Shown: positions 12,943-20,856, counted from the first letter of the stretch. The stretch is DNA of 64,000 bases from Pisaster brevispinus (GCA_023634235.1 JAMKCF010000013.1:13641705-13705704); one strand, 5' to 3'. Translations and numbers: made by a program. The notes: generated by a model not told the origin, from the sequence alone.

Positions 12943-13179
12943 TTACTTTTGAGGTCAAGGTCACTGTTAAACTGTGTCCTATCTGTGTGATTATTTTAGG
13001 GAATTGTGTGTACTCTGACAGAGAGGTTTACAATCTTTTATAATCGGGCGGTATACTTCCTCCCAAACGAATCTCGCCACTCAGCCTTAAGTCCGCTTAG
13101 TGACTTTAACTTGAGCTAGCAAGAGAAAGGGTCCGAGTTAATAAGCACAGACTGGATAACGGTCGGTGCCCGCCACAAA

Positions 13180-13197
13180 TGGTGTCAGAAGTGGGAT
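13180..13197 (+). other. Primer-binding site, tRNA-Leu type
   Basis: TGGTGTCAGAAGTGGGAT starts two bases after the LTR's terminal CA. Its complement corresponds to the 3' end of animal tRNA-Leu (CAA/CAG) genes plus CCA, over all 18 nt as I recall that tRNA. This gives the direction of reverse transcription and independently confirms the LTR boundary. Confidence 0.85.
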
Positions 13198-13285
13198 GAT
13201 TATAATTGATTAAGTGAACTCTCTGTTAAAGATTAAGCCTCCCTCTATAGGGAAAGGCAGAGATACACAAGTGAAGAGTGTGGTC

Positions 13286-13567
13286 ATGCAAAATTGTCTT
13301 GGCGTATACATACTCTTGGTAATTTTGGTTGTTGTTGTTTTAATTCTGAGCGGGTTGCTGGTTAGAACTTGCATAGAGTTAAAACGATTGCGAAGAGTCG
13401 CAAAGGAACAGAGGTCGACACTGCTGCGAGTTCGTCAGTTGGCGAGCCAAGCGCAAAGTGTTGGGTTTTCGCAAGGTTTTCGGCCGCATCGGAGTGCATC
13501 ACTGACTAATTTGCTTGAAGTGACTGAGTCACCGAGCAGACATTGGTCAAGTGTAGCAACCGTGTAA
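13286..13567 (+). CDS. Putative 93-aa single-pass membrane microprotein upstream of gag
   Basis: Chosen from the first ATG in this frame; the frame stays open upstream to 13214 but without an ATG. Residues about 7-26 form a strongly hydrophobic helix (YILLVILVVVVLILSGLLV). A basic, amphipathic stretch follows (LKRLRRVAKEQR, about 32-43), then a Ser-rich tail. By the positive-inside rule the C terminus would be cytosolic. It lies between the primer site and gag, ends in TAA at 13565-13567, and is followed 14 nt later by a second membrane ORF. I recognise no homologue. It could be a real accessory protein or a broken N-terminal extension of Gag. Identical LTRs argue against long decay, though a defective genome could have been mobilised in trans. 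Confidence 0.5.
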   Translation: MQNCLGVYILLVILVVVVLILSGLLVRTCIELKRLRRVAKEQRSTLLRVRQLASQAQSVGFSQGFRPHRSASLTNLLEVTESPSRHWSSVATV

Positions 13568-13581
13568 GGTTACCAGCCCTA

Positions 13582-13725
13582 ATGCGAGTTTGGGTTGTTA
13601 TCATAATCCTGGTGATTTTGGTTGTGGAAATTTATTGTGTGTGGAGTAAAATCCAACAACGGAGACGTGGTACTCGCTGGTTGTCATCCACACGGGGTAC
13701 TGTTGAGAGAGAGACATCAGTATGA
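13582..13725 (+). CDS. Putative 47-aa membrane microprotein overlapping the gag start
   Basis: Starts at the ATG at 13582-13584 (the frame opens at 13528, but upstream only TTG is available). Residues about 3-21 are hydrophobic (VWVVIIILVILVVEIYCVW) and followed by a basic tail with RRRGTR. Its TGA at 13723-13725 overlaps the gag ATG as ATGA, an arrangement known to permit termination-reinitiation in compact viral mRNAs. The core ILVILVV also occurs as LLVILVV in the preceding ORF with similar DNA around it, so the two may be duplicates. No homologue is recognised. It lies in a third frame, -1 relative to the ORF before it. Confidence 0.45.
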   Translation: MRVWVVIIILVILVVEIYCVWSKIQQRRRGTRWLSSTRGTVERETSV

Positions 13726-15293
13726 GTGTAGGGTCAAGGGTTACCTTGGACCCTACGGGTACGGAGTCTGAGTTACAGAAGCTCCGCATGGACTATCAAA
13801 TTCTGCAACTTGAAAAAGAACTCGTTGCAAAGAAATTGGAGGCGTCCATGAATGGAATGCCCAAGGAACACATGCCTCATGAAGGAAGGCGTGTGAGGAA
13901 GAGTGTAGATTCTGAGGTGGAATTACTGGTGACGAAAGAGACGGCAGGGTATGCCTCTCGTCTACCGGTTGACTTGTGGAGTGTGGACATGAAGGAACCA
14001 GAAATGGATCCCATGTCGGGGAGGGTTGGCATTGTGGGAAGTACACCTCTGCGGGGCGGAAGTGCGGCGCAATTTTCCCCAACTGAGTTAACCCCCATCG
14101 CCAAGGACCCCCCCAAGCACACTCCAGTTGACGAATTGGCACTGTTCTTGTCAGGACAAAGTGTCGCCGAACACAGTTCACGAAGCCGAAACCCATTTTT
14201 AGAAGAAGGGGAAATGGCTCCGAAGAAATTTAGCAGCGAACTGCTAAGCTGTGCTACCCACCCAGTGGAAGTAACACAAAGCAGCAGTTTGGCTGTGAAG
14301 GACCACACTTCAGTAAGGCCTCAGCCACTGAAGAGTGAAGTCCCGGATGTGAAGGACGACACAGATCAGAAGGACCTTTTGGAGGGACTAAAAAATCGTC
14401 GCCCAAACATAGTCCCTGATCGGTATAATGGCAAGGTTCTCTGGAAGGAGTATTACCGCCATTTTGAATCGTGTCGTGAGGTGAATGGTTGGACTGATGA
14501 GCAAGCTGCAAAGTATTTGACTGCAGGCTTGCAGGGGAACGCTCTCCGAATGTTGGGCGAATCGGGACAAAAGTACACTTATAGTGCACTTGTCAAACTA
14601 TTGGAGAGACGTTTCGGGTCAGGTAGGCAGAGTGAGAACTACCTAGTCGAATTGAGACACAGGCGGCAAGGTCCAAAGGAGTCACTGCAGGAACTGGGTC
14701 AGGCGATCTATGAGTTGACGGCACGGGCATACCCTGAAATTCAGGAAGATGCACGTGACCGGTTGGCTAGAAATCACTTTGTAGATGCAGTGGATAGCCA
14801 TTCGATACGGGAGGGCATAAATAGAGCCCGTCCAAAGAACTTGGACGAGGCCATCCAAGCAGCCTTAGAAACTGCTAATTTTGAGAGTGTGGAAGTTCAA
14901 AGGTTGGTGGACCGAAAGCCTGCTAAATTAGCGAGGGCTTTGGACTCTAGTATGGACATGAGGCTTGGTTCATTAGAGGCCCATCTCAGTGAGCAGGCTC
15001 AGAGCTTAAAATCTTTGGCGGAGTTTTGTAAAAACTTGTCAGGTCAGAAGGCCCGTGAGTCAGTTCAACAAAGGGAAGTGCCCACAAAGCAAGTGCACAA
15101 GTCCTCATCAGGTCCAGCTGGTCACCGGAAGTGCTATAATTGTGGGTTGGAGGGACATTTCGCACGTGAGTGCAAAAGGCCCCGAAAACAGAAGAATCAG
15201 ATGTCGGGAAACGCCGATCAGCCTCCTGCAGGATCCCCAGTCAGGCTGAATGTACGAGAGGGTCCAAACGACAACATGACAACAACGACATAG
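13722..15293 (+). CDS. Gag polyprotein of the Ty3/gypsy element (523 aa)
   Basis: Gag forms the particle that packages element RNA. Residues about 15-41 look like a short coiled coil (heptad-spaced Leu, Glu/Lys-rich). Residues 100-220 are low-complexity and Pro/Ser-rich. About 228-395 resemble the retrotransposon gag capsid region (W241, then WTDEQAAKYL, LLERRFG, ESLQELGQAIYEL). One CCHC knuckle, C-x2-C-x4-H-x4-C, lies at C471-C484 and would bind RNA. The ATG at 13722 is the first in frame; a TGA at 13704 closes the frame upstream. The zero frame ends at TAG 15291-15293. A fraction of ribosomes probably shift -1 after codon 497 to make Gag-Pol. Confidence 0.93.
   Translation: MSVGSRVTLDPTGTESELQKLRMDYQILQLEKELVAKKLEASMNGMPKEHMPHEGRRVRKSVDSEVELLVTKETAGYASRLPVDLWSVDMKEPEMDPMSGRVGIVGSTPLRGGSAAQFSPTELTPIAKDPPKHTPVDELALFLSGQSVAEHSSRSRNPFLEEGEMAPKKFSSELLSCATHPVEVTQSSSLAVKDHTSVRPQPLKSEVPDVKDDTDQKDLLEGLKNRRPNIVPDRYNGKVLWKEYYRHFESCREVNGWTDEQAAKYLTAGLQGNALRMLGESGQKYTYSALVKLLERRFGSGRQSENYLVELRHRRQGPKESLQELGQAIYELTARAYPEIQEDARDRLARNHFVDAVDSHSIREGINRARPKNLDEAIQAALETANFESVEVQRLVDRKPAKLARALDSSMDMRLGSLEAHLSEQAQSLKSLAEFCKNLSGQKARESVQQREVPTKQVHKSSSGPAGHRKCYNCGLEGHFARECKRPRKQKNQMSGNADQPPAGSPVRLNVREGPNDNMTTTT
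15206..15249 (+). promoter_or_regulatory. -1 programmed frameshift signal (GGGAAAC plus stem-loop)
   Basis: GGGAAAC at 15206-15212 is read in the gag frame as G GGA AAC, the X XXY YYZ slippery pattern; the same heptamer is used by some betaretroviruses. After a 5-nt spacer, TCAGCCT (15218-15224) pairs perfectly with AGGCTGA (15243-15249). A further CTG/CAG pairing is possible inside the loop. Heptamer frame, spacer length and downstream stem all fit a classic -1 frameshift site. The pol frame has no ATG before the protease core, so frameshifting is the natural route to Pol. Confidence 0.8.
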
Positions 15294-18200
15294 AGGAGAA
15301 GAAGTTTAAGCATGGAGATGTGCAAAGAGAAGTTACTCTGCCCGAACCAGGTGTTACTCCCCGCATGGGTATGTTTGTGGAAGGGTCGGTAAGGGCTACC
15401 AAGTGTTGGTTTTTAATCGATACGGGGTCCACCGACACATTGATAAGTAGTTCAATCTTTTACGAAATACCTAAGGAGCAAAGACCCATCTTGGAGACGG
15501 ACGGTGTGGTTGTAAGACAGGTTGATGGTAGTCGTATTCCCACACTGGGGAAGGCAGCTGTGGAAGTGCAAGTTGGAAGGACAACGCACATGGTGAAAGC
15601 AATTTTCACAGAAATGAAATACCCAGGCATCCTGGGGATGGACTTTCTACTGCCCACTGGTGGAACACTAGACTTCCAGTTGAAGGAATGGAGGCTCAAT
15701 GGTGAGCGAATAAAGTGCACTGGCAGGGCTGGTGAATCCTTCATTGGGCGTGTGGTAGTTTCAAGAACTACAGTGATTCCATCAGGCCATGAGGCTGTTG
15801 TCCCGGGCATTATTGCTCGAAGGAAGGCTGCTTTGGTGGGTCCAGCCATGGTTGAACCAATTGAGGGTGGCGGTGAGTTGGCACAGAAGGGCTTGGTACT
15901 GGCCAGGTCCTTGGTAGATGGCGAGTCGGAAGTTATTCCATTGAGGGTGTTTAACCCTGGGAGGGGAGAGAAGGTGGCCCGTGAGGGGACCACTGTGGGA
16001 ACCCTCTCCACAGTTGAGACCGACTCAGGGTATGGAGAGTTAGAATCTCCACCGAGTGCAGTGAATACTCTCCCTGTACACTTGCACGACTTATATGAGA
16101 GGGGTACGGCCAACCTTGAGACTAAGTACCACAGTGAGGTTCAGAAGTGCTTGCATGACTATCAGGACGTGTTCTCAAGGGGAGAACATGATATTGGCAA
16201 AACCAATATTGTTGAACACCAAATAAAGACGGGAAGTGCCAGGCCAGTCAAAGAACGGCCAAGGAGGCACCCCTACTGCAACCAGCAAGAAATCCAGCGA
16301 CAGGTGGCCGATCTCGAGAAGAGAGGTGTTATTGAGCCCTCAGACAGTCCGTGGGCTGCAAATGTTGTTTTGGTTCGGAAAAAGGATGGGACGCAGCGTT
16401 TCTGTGTGGATTACAGAAAATTGAACGCAGCCACCATCAAAGATGCATATCCTGTGCCACGTATTGATGAAACTTTTGACGCTCTGAATGGGGCTAGGTG
16501 GTTTACGACACTTGACTTGGCATCAGGGTATTGGCAAGTTGCTCTGGATGAGGACGCCAGCCAAAAATCAACATTTGTAGTAAGGAATGGTTTGTACAGG
16601 TGGAAGTGTATGCCCTTTGGGTTATGCAATGCCCCAGCAACGTTTGAACGGCTCATGGAGAAGGTCATGGCTGGGTTGCAGTGGGACATCTTGTTGGTTT
16701 ACTTAGACGATGTAATTGTCTTTGGTCGAACAGTAACGGAAACTCTACATCGTCTGAGAGTTGTTTTGGACAGATTGAGACACGCAAGACTCAAATTGAA
16801 GCCCAGCAAGTGTCACTTGTTTCAAAAGTCAGTGGCTTATCTGGGGCACATTGTGTCATCAGAGGGGGTAGCGACGGACCCGGAGAAGGTGAAAGCTGTA
16901 GCCGAATGGCCAACTCCGAAGTGTGTAAGAGATGTGAGAAGCTTTTTGGGCCTCGCCTCTTACTACCGGAAGTTCATTCGTAGGTTTGCAGAAATTGCCA
17001 GTCCGTTGCATGCCTTGACTGAGAAATCAAGGGAGTTTGCATGGACGGAGTCTTGCCAAGGGGCATTTGATGAGTTGAAGGACAGACTGCAGTCTGCCCC
17101 AATCTTATCATACCCCAATCCAGAGGGAGATTTTGTCTTGGACACGGATGCCAGTGGAGAGGGCATCGGGGCGGTACTATCACAGGTCCAAGATGGTGAG
17201 GAAAGAGTCCTGGCTTACGCAAGTCGCAAGCTCAGTAGACCTGAGCGCAACTATTGCGTGACTCGACGTGAGTTGTTGGCTGTGGTCATGTATTTGAAAT
17301 ACTTTAAACAGTATTTGTATGGTCAGAAGGTCAAAGTAAGAACTGACCATGCTGCATTGCGGTGGGTCCTTAATTTTAAGAACCCGGAGGGTCAGCTGGC
17401 TCGATGGATTGAAGTCATCTCACAGTATGACTTGACGGTGGAGCATAGGCCCGGTAGAAAGCATGGCAACGCTGATGGGTTGTCGCGGAGGCAGTGTAAA
17501 CAGTGCGGCCGAGAAGAAATGACCAATAACGAGCAGCCAAGTGATGAGACACCCGGGGTAAAACCTAAGGGTGAGGAGTTGATCGTAAGGGGTCTGGAGG
17601 CCAGACCTATCATTTCGAAGGAAGCTTTGCGGGAGGCACAGCTGGGAGATGGGACAATGAGTTGGGTCCTCAAGTCCAAAGAGGATGGTAGTGGTCGTCC
17701 AGAGTGGAAGACGCAGTCCCACTCCTCAGTAGCATCCAAGACCTATTGGTCCCAATGGGATCAACTAGAGGTTAAGGAGGGGCTTCTCTACAAGCGATGG
17801 GAGTCGGATGATGGGAAGTCGGTAAGATGGCTCCTGGTCTTGCCACAGAAGTTCAGAAAGAGTATCCTCAGTGAGTTGCATGGTGGGCAACTCAGTGGAC
17901 ACTTAGGTGTTAATAAGACACTCGCCAAGGTGAAATACAGGTATTTCTGGCCAGGAATGTCTGCGGATGTTCGGTCATGTTTGAGAGTTTGTGACCTCTG
18001 TGCCAGGAGGAAGTCTGCTGCAAAGAGAAGGGTTGCCCCTTTACAACAGTATCGGGTTGGCGTTCCTCTGGAACGGGTAGCAATAGACTTGCTCGGGCCA
18101 CTGCCCAGGACGGACAGTGGCCACCTGTGGATTATGGTGGTGGGTGACTATTGCACTAAGTGGATGGAGGCATATCCGCTTCCTGACTCCACTGCAGGTA

Positions 18201-19225
18201 CGGTTGCCCTGAAACTGGTGAACGAGTTTGTTTGTAGATTTGGGGTGCCCCAAGAACTTCATTCTGATCAGGGCCGGAATTTTGAATCTGAGGTGTTTAG
18301 TGAGATGTGCCGGCTCCTTGGAATCATGAAAACCCGAACGACCGCCTATAACCCAAAATCGGATGGCATGGTTGAAAGGTTTAATAAGACTCTAATCAAC
18401 ATGGTGTCAGTCATGATCGATCCAAAGAAGAGACAGAAGGACTGGGATGAGTTCCTTCCCTATGCCACCTTTGCGTATCGATGTACTCCTCAGGAATCGA
18501 CTGGAGAGTCGCCAAACATGATGATGTTTGGCCGCGAGGTTTATCTTCCGGTAGATTTGGTGGCAGGGTGTCCCGAAACCCAGGAAGACACCAACACCGA
18601 TTTTGCCGAAAGGTTGAGGGGTAACATGCAACTGGCACATGGTAGGGCAGAGGAGTGTCTCGGCAAGAGTGCCAAGAGGCAGAAGAAGAACTATGATAGG
18701 CGTGCATCAGAGCATGGTCTGAGAGAGGGACAATTTGTGTGGTTGTTCAACCCGGCCAAGAAAAAGCATTTGTCCCCCAAACTGCAATTGCGGTGGGAAG
18801 GACCTTGGCTCGTGGTTAAGAAATTATCTGATGTAGTGGTTCGCATCCAGTTGAGGAAGGGAGGCAAGCTCAAAGTTGTCCATGTGGACAGGTTGAAGCC
18901 GTATGTTGGGGAGGAAATTGAACCTTGGGACAGTCCATCCAGTGAGGTGGTGACAGAAAGCCCCCTTGCTGGAGAGGTGACTGCCCCTCGTGAGGAGGTG
19001 ACAGAAAGCCCCCTCATCGAAGAGGTTACACCCTCACAGGAGGAGGTTCTGGAGGTAGAGAGCTCCCCAGAGGAGGTTGTCCCTAGCAACAATGAGTTGG
19101 TCCCTGCCTCCGGTGCAGAAGGACTGGGTGGAGACATGGAGGGTAATCTGCCAGTAGAAAAAGAGAAGACACTTGCCAGGCGTAACCCGAGGCGAACACA
19201 CAGGTTGCCTCTGAGATATCGTTAG
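15212..19225 (+). CDS. Pol polyprotein (protease, reverse transcriptase, RNase H, integrase), expressed by -1 frameshift
   Basis: Numbered from 15170, where the open frame has no ATG start. Aspartic protease: LIDTGST with D84, and the flap-side ILGMD at 154-158. Reverse transcriptase: LDLASGYWQV (448-457) and YLDD (511-514), which copies element RNA into cDNA. RNase H: D660 in DTDAS, E701, D726 and D769 in NADGLSR. Integrase: zinc-binding H904, H911, C941, C944; catalytic D973, D1033, E1069 with 35 residues between the last two. A GPY/F-like module (WEGPWLV) sits at about 1209-1215, with no chromodomain. The order RT-RH-IN is that of Ty3/gypsy. The C-terminal 100 residues are acidic and repetitive. 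All catalytic residues I can check are present and there are no internal stops, so the copy looks intact. The clade within Ty3/gypsy is not assigned. Confidence 0.96.
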   Translation, partial: RRSASCRIPSQAECTRGSKRQHDNNDIEEKKFKHGDVQREVTLPEPGVTPRMGMFVEGSVRATKCWFLIDTGSTDTLISSSIFYEIPKEQRPILETDGVVVRQVDGSRIPTLGKAAVEVQVGRTTHMVKAIFTEMKYPGILGMDFLLPTGGTLDFQLKEWRLNGERIKCTGRAGESFIGRVVVSRTTVIPSGHEAVVPGIIARRKAALVGPAMVEPIEGGGELAQKGLVLARSLVDGESEVIPLRVFNPGRGEKVAREGTTVGTLSTVETDSGYGELESPPSAVNTLPVHLHDLYERGTANLETKYHSEVQKCLHDYQDVFSRGEHDIGKTNIVEHQIKTGSARPVKERPRRHPYCNQQEIQRQVADLEKRGVIEPSDSPWAANVVLVRKKDGTQRFCVDYRKLNAATIKDAYPVPRIDETFDALNGARWFTTLDLASGYWQVALDEDASQKSTFVVRNGLYRWKCMPFGLCNAPATFERLMEKVMAGLQWDILLVYLDDVIVFGRTVTETLHRLRVVLDRLRHARLKLKPSKCHLFQKSVAYLGHIVSSEGVATDPEKVKAVAEWPTPKCVRDVRSFLGLASYYRKFIRRFAEIASPLHALTEKSREFAWTESCQGAFDELKDRLQSAPILSYPNPEGDFVLDTDASGEGIGAVLSQVQDGEERVLAYASRKLSRPERNYCVTRRELLAVVMYLKYFKQYLYGQKVKVRTDHAALRWVLNFKNPEGQLARWIEVISQYDLTVEHRPGRKHGNADGLSRRQCKQCGREEMTNNEQPSDETPGVKPKGEELIVRGLEARPIISKEALREAQLGDGTMSWVLKSKEDGSGRPEWKTQSHSSVASKTYWSQWDQLEVKEGLLYKRWESDDGKSVRWLLVLPQKFRKSILSELHGGQLSGHLGVNKTLAKVKYRYFWPGMSADVRSCLRVCDLCARRKSAAKRRVAPLQQYRVGVPLERVAIDLLGPLPRTDSGHLWIMVVGDYCTKWMEAYPLPDSTAGTVALKLVNEFVCRFGVPQELHSDQGRNFESEVFSEMCRLLGIMKTRTTAYNPKSDGMVERFNKTLINMVSVMIDPKKRQKDWDEFLPYATFAYRCTPQESTGESPNMMMFGREVYLPVDLVAGCPETQEDTNTDFAERLRGNMQLAHGRAEECLGKSAKRQKKNYDRRASEHGLREGQFVWLFNPAKKKHLSPKLQLRWEGPWLVVKKLSDVVVRIQLRKGGKLKVVHVDRLKPYVGEEIEPWDSPSSEVVTESPLAGEVTAPREEVTESPLIEEVTPSQEEVLEVESSPEEVVPSNNELVPASGAEGLGGDMEGNLPVEKEKTLARRNPRRTHRLPLRYR
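18944..19084 (+). repeat. 48-bp tandem repeat in the Pol C-terminal tail
   Basis: The units at 18944-18991 and 18992-19039 encode related 16-residue blocks with EVVTESPL and EEVTESPL. A third, degraded unit runs to about 19084. The encoded region is acidic and probably disordered, C-terminal to the integrase. Its role is unknown. Confidence 0.75.
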
Positions 19226-19429
19226 GCCAATCGTTGTAAATATTTAGTGTTTTGAGAGGGAAGGATGAAAGTCCCCCTATGTATTTGCACTAAAGTCACA
19301 GTACATTGTAAAAACAATAATAATTAAGTTTGAAGGGAAGGGTGAAGGTTTTCACCCCCCCCCTGAAGTTGTTGTACAAAGTGGTTTGTTTGGGAGAGTT
19401 GTTGTGAGATTGGTTGCAGTAGAGTAATG
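19226..19429 (+). other. Spacer between pol and the zinc-finger ORF
   Basis: About 200 bp of non-coding sequence. It contains two purine-rich runs, about 19252-19270 and 19332-19348 (GAAGGGAAGGGTGAAGG). They resemble polypurine tracts but lie far from the 3' LTR; an internal plus-strand primer is possible but unproven. Confidence 0.5.
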
Positions 19430-19458
19430 ACCCCTCTTTTGCTCTCTGTTCTTTCTAG
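19430..19458 (+). promoter_or_regulatory. Splice acceptor upstream of ORF3
   Basis: A long pyrimidine tract (CCCCTCTTTTGCTCTC...TTTCTAG) ends in AG at 19457-19458. A branch-like TAATGAC lies just upstream, and ORF3's ATG is 20 nt downstream. This is the position and form expected for a spliced, env-like subgenomic message. Confidence 0.65.
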
Positions 19459-19478
19459 TTTATCAAGCTGAGATCAAG

Positions 19479-20252
19479 ATGCCGAAAGGAGCTGGCAAGG
19501 TGGTCGCCAAACCTCGGCGTTATAGATGCAGACAGTGCATGAACTCCTACACCCACAGACAGGGCCTGTGGCAGCACATTGAGGCACAGCATGGAGAGAG
19601 AACTATGTCCTGTGAGTATTGCTCATTCAAAGCTGGTCAACTTGGGACCATCATCAGCCACCTCAGAGAGGCTCACCCTGAGGCTAACCGAAGAGCCAGC
19701 GATGCACTGCAGACGGGGGAACCGTCAGTGGCCAGAGTGGAGGTAGAGTCGGCTGGGGACCCCCCTTCAGAGAATGTTGAGATACCTCAGCAGGAGGATG
19801 TGGCTGTGTTATCTCTGTCGCCAACCCCGATGGCAGAGCTACAGGACACGGCCTGGCCCCCCGCAGTTGCCCCATCTACTCAGACAGAAGAGCAACTGAG
19901 ACCAACCGCCCCGATCCCAAAAGTCGTCGGCCCTGCCCGGGGAACAGGTGGGAAACCACGGGCTATGTTAGAGCGGATGAGGGAGGCTGCAGTTGCAGCC
20001 TCATCCTCCACTTCATCGTCTGCCTCCTCCGTGGCACCAACCCTTGACCAACCCCCTACCCTGTTGGTTCCAGAGGAAGGCATGGCTGCCCGACTGCCGA
20101 AGAAGACGAGATTTGCAATAGTGAAGCGACACATCAACGCGGAGTACATCCTAGATGGCCGGGTAATCAAGAGAGAGGAGTTGCACACCCAACACTACCA
20201 TCAAGTACAGGTTGATGAGGATGGCAAGCTAGTCGGATTCCCTTGCCATTAG
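19479..20252 (+). CDS. ORF3: 257-aa protein with two C2H2 zinc fingers in the env position
   Basis: ATG with A at -3. The N terminus is basic (KPRRYR). Finger 1 has C17, C20, H33, H38 and finger 2 has C45, C48, H61, H66, both C-x2-C-x12-H-x4-H. Fingers of this type bind DNA or RNA; the target here is unknown. Residues about 70-200 are Pro/Ser/Glu-rich and probably disordered, including a Ser-rich run near 175-186. The C terminus (about 208-250) has a short conserved-looking segment without a family match. There is no signal peptide or membrane helix, so it is not an envelope protein. It lies 253 bp beyond pol behind a strong splice acceptor. It may be a captured host zinc-finger exon or an accessory nucleic-acid-binding factor; I cannot tell which. 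Confidence 0.85.
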   Translation: MPKGAGKVVAKPRRYRCRQCMNSYTHRQGLWQHIEAQHGERTMSCEYCSFKAGQLGTIISHLREAHPEANRRASDALQTGEPSVARVEVESAGDPPSENVEIPQQEDVAVLSLSPTPMAELQDTAWPPAVAPSTQTEEQLRPTAPIPKVVGPARGTGGKPRAMLERMREAAVAASSSTSSSASSVAPTLDQPPTLLVPEEGMAARLPKKTRFAIVKRHINAEYILDGRVIKREELHTQHYHQVQVDEDGKLVGFPCH

Positions 20253-20617
20253 TTTCTTGCCACAGTTCATAAGGTATCTTATCCCTTTTTACCAGCATTT
20301 ACAGGTTTAAGTACATCATATATTTTTCTATATTTATTTTTTATATCCATAAGTGTTATTTATGTAACCTAGTGCCTTGACCTTTGCCATGTATAAATCA
20401 AAGTCCATTTGATCATTGTGTAAGAAAATCTCAGGTTAACTTTTGAATCAGTGTGTAAATGTGTAATTTTAGACGAAAAGTTTGATTTTGTATAAAGAAC
20501 GAATCTATGCCAGTGTAATCAGCCTAAGATCACATATTTTTGTATTCTGTGTAAAATCAAGTAAGTCCATTTCTTATTGTATAAGGTGTAAAGTCCTGGT
20601 CATGTTAGAAACTTTGC

Positions 20618-20736
20618 GCATCCGTAATGAGCAAATATTTTTGTGTGGAAATTTCCATTGAGTCAAACTTGAGCATATTTAATGAGCAGATTTAGGTGAA
20701 GTTTTCTGGGAGAATTTCTGTGCATACGTAATTAGC
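20618..20736 (+). repeat. Three spaced copies of GCAT-N4-TAATKAGC-like motif
   Basis: GCATCCGTAATGAGC (20618-20632), GCATATTTAATGAGC (20673-20687) and GCATACGTAATTAGC (20722-20736), spaced 55 and 49 nt. They could bind a homeodomain-type factor (TAAT core) or act in the RNA, for example in packaging or localisation; both are guesses. Confidence 0.55.
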
Positions 20737-20821
20737 TTAAAGGTGTTCTCTGATGTGTTATATTGTATTTTAAAATTGTGTGAAGTTTCATGCATTCCAT
20801 TTTGTTTTAAGGTATGGCTAA

Positions 20822-20839
20822 GAGTATGGGGTCATACTC
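20822..20839 (+). other. Perfect 7-bp hairpin near the 3' LTR
   Basis: GAGTATG and CATACTC flank a GGGT loop, 17 nt before the 3' LTR, where a polypurine tract would be expected. It may contribute to plus-strand priming or be incidental. Confidence 0.5.
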
Positions 20840-20856
20840 GGCCAAGCTCGGGCCTT

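Larger units (their letters stand above)
12133..13177 (+). repeat. 5' long terminal repeat (1045 bp)
   Basis: Begins TGTGATGG and ends GCCCGCCACA, so the termini are TGTG...CACA. It matches 20857-21901 at a constant offset of 8724 bp. Line-by-line comparison by eye found no difference, implying a recent insertion. It carries E-box/CRE/CCAAT-like motifs near its start, a candidate splice donor at 12475, an AATAAA at 12937-12942 followed by GT-rich sequence, and a U5 of about 200 bp. The 64-codon open frame at 12635-12829 starts only at TTG and is not called a gene. Confidence 0.97.
20253..20856 (+). other. Non-coding 3' region of the retroelement
   Basis: About 600 bp, T-rich, with no ORF. 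It holds three copies of a 15-nt motif (20618-20736) and a short hairpin (20822-20839). The bases next to the 3' LTR, CTCGGGCCTT, are not a polypurine tract. Confidence 0.7.

Noticed and set aside
13528..13567. Frameshift site joining the two membrane ORFs
   Set aside because: The 40-nt overlap of the open frames contains no X XXY YYZ heptamer.
13753..14589. Long - strand frames opposite gag
   Set aside because: Mirror frames of the well-supported gag coding strand; no domains.
15460..16113. 217-codon frame on the - strand opposite pol
   Set aside because: Shadow of the protease/RT coding region; no motif of its own.
19200..19225. Chromodomain at the end of integrase
   Set aside because: After the GPY/F-like module the tail is acidic, repetitive and low-complexity. 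No aromatic-cage chromodomain pattern is present.
19479..20252. Envelope glycoprotein
   Set aside because: No signal peptide, membrane helix or cleavage site. It has two C2H2 fingers instead.
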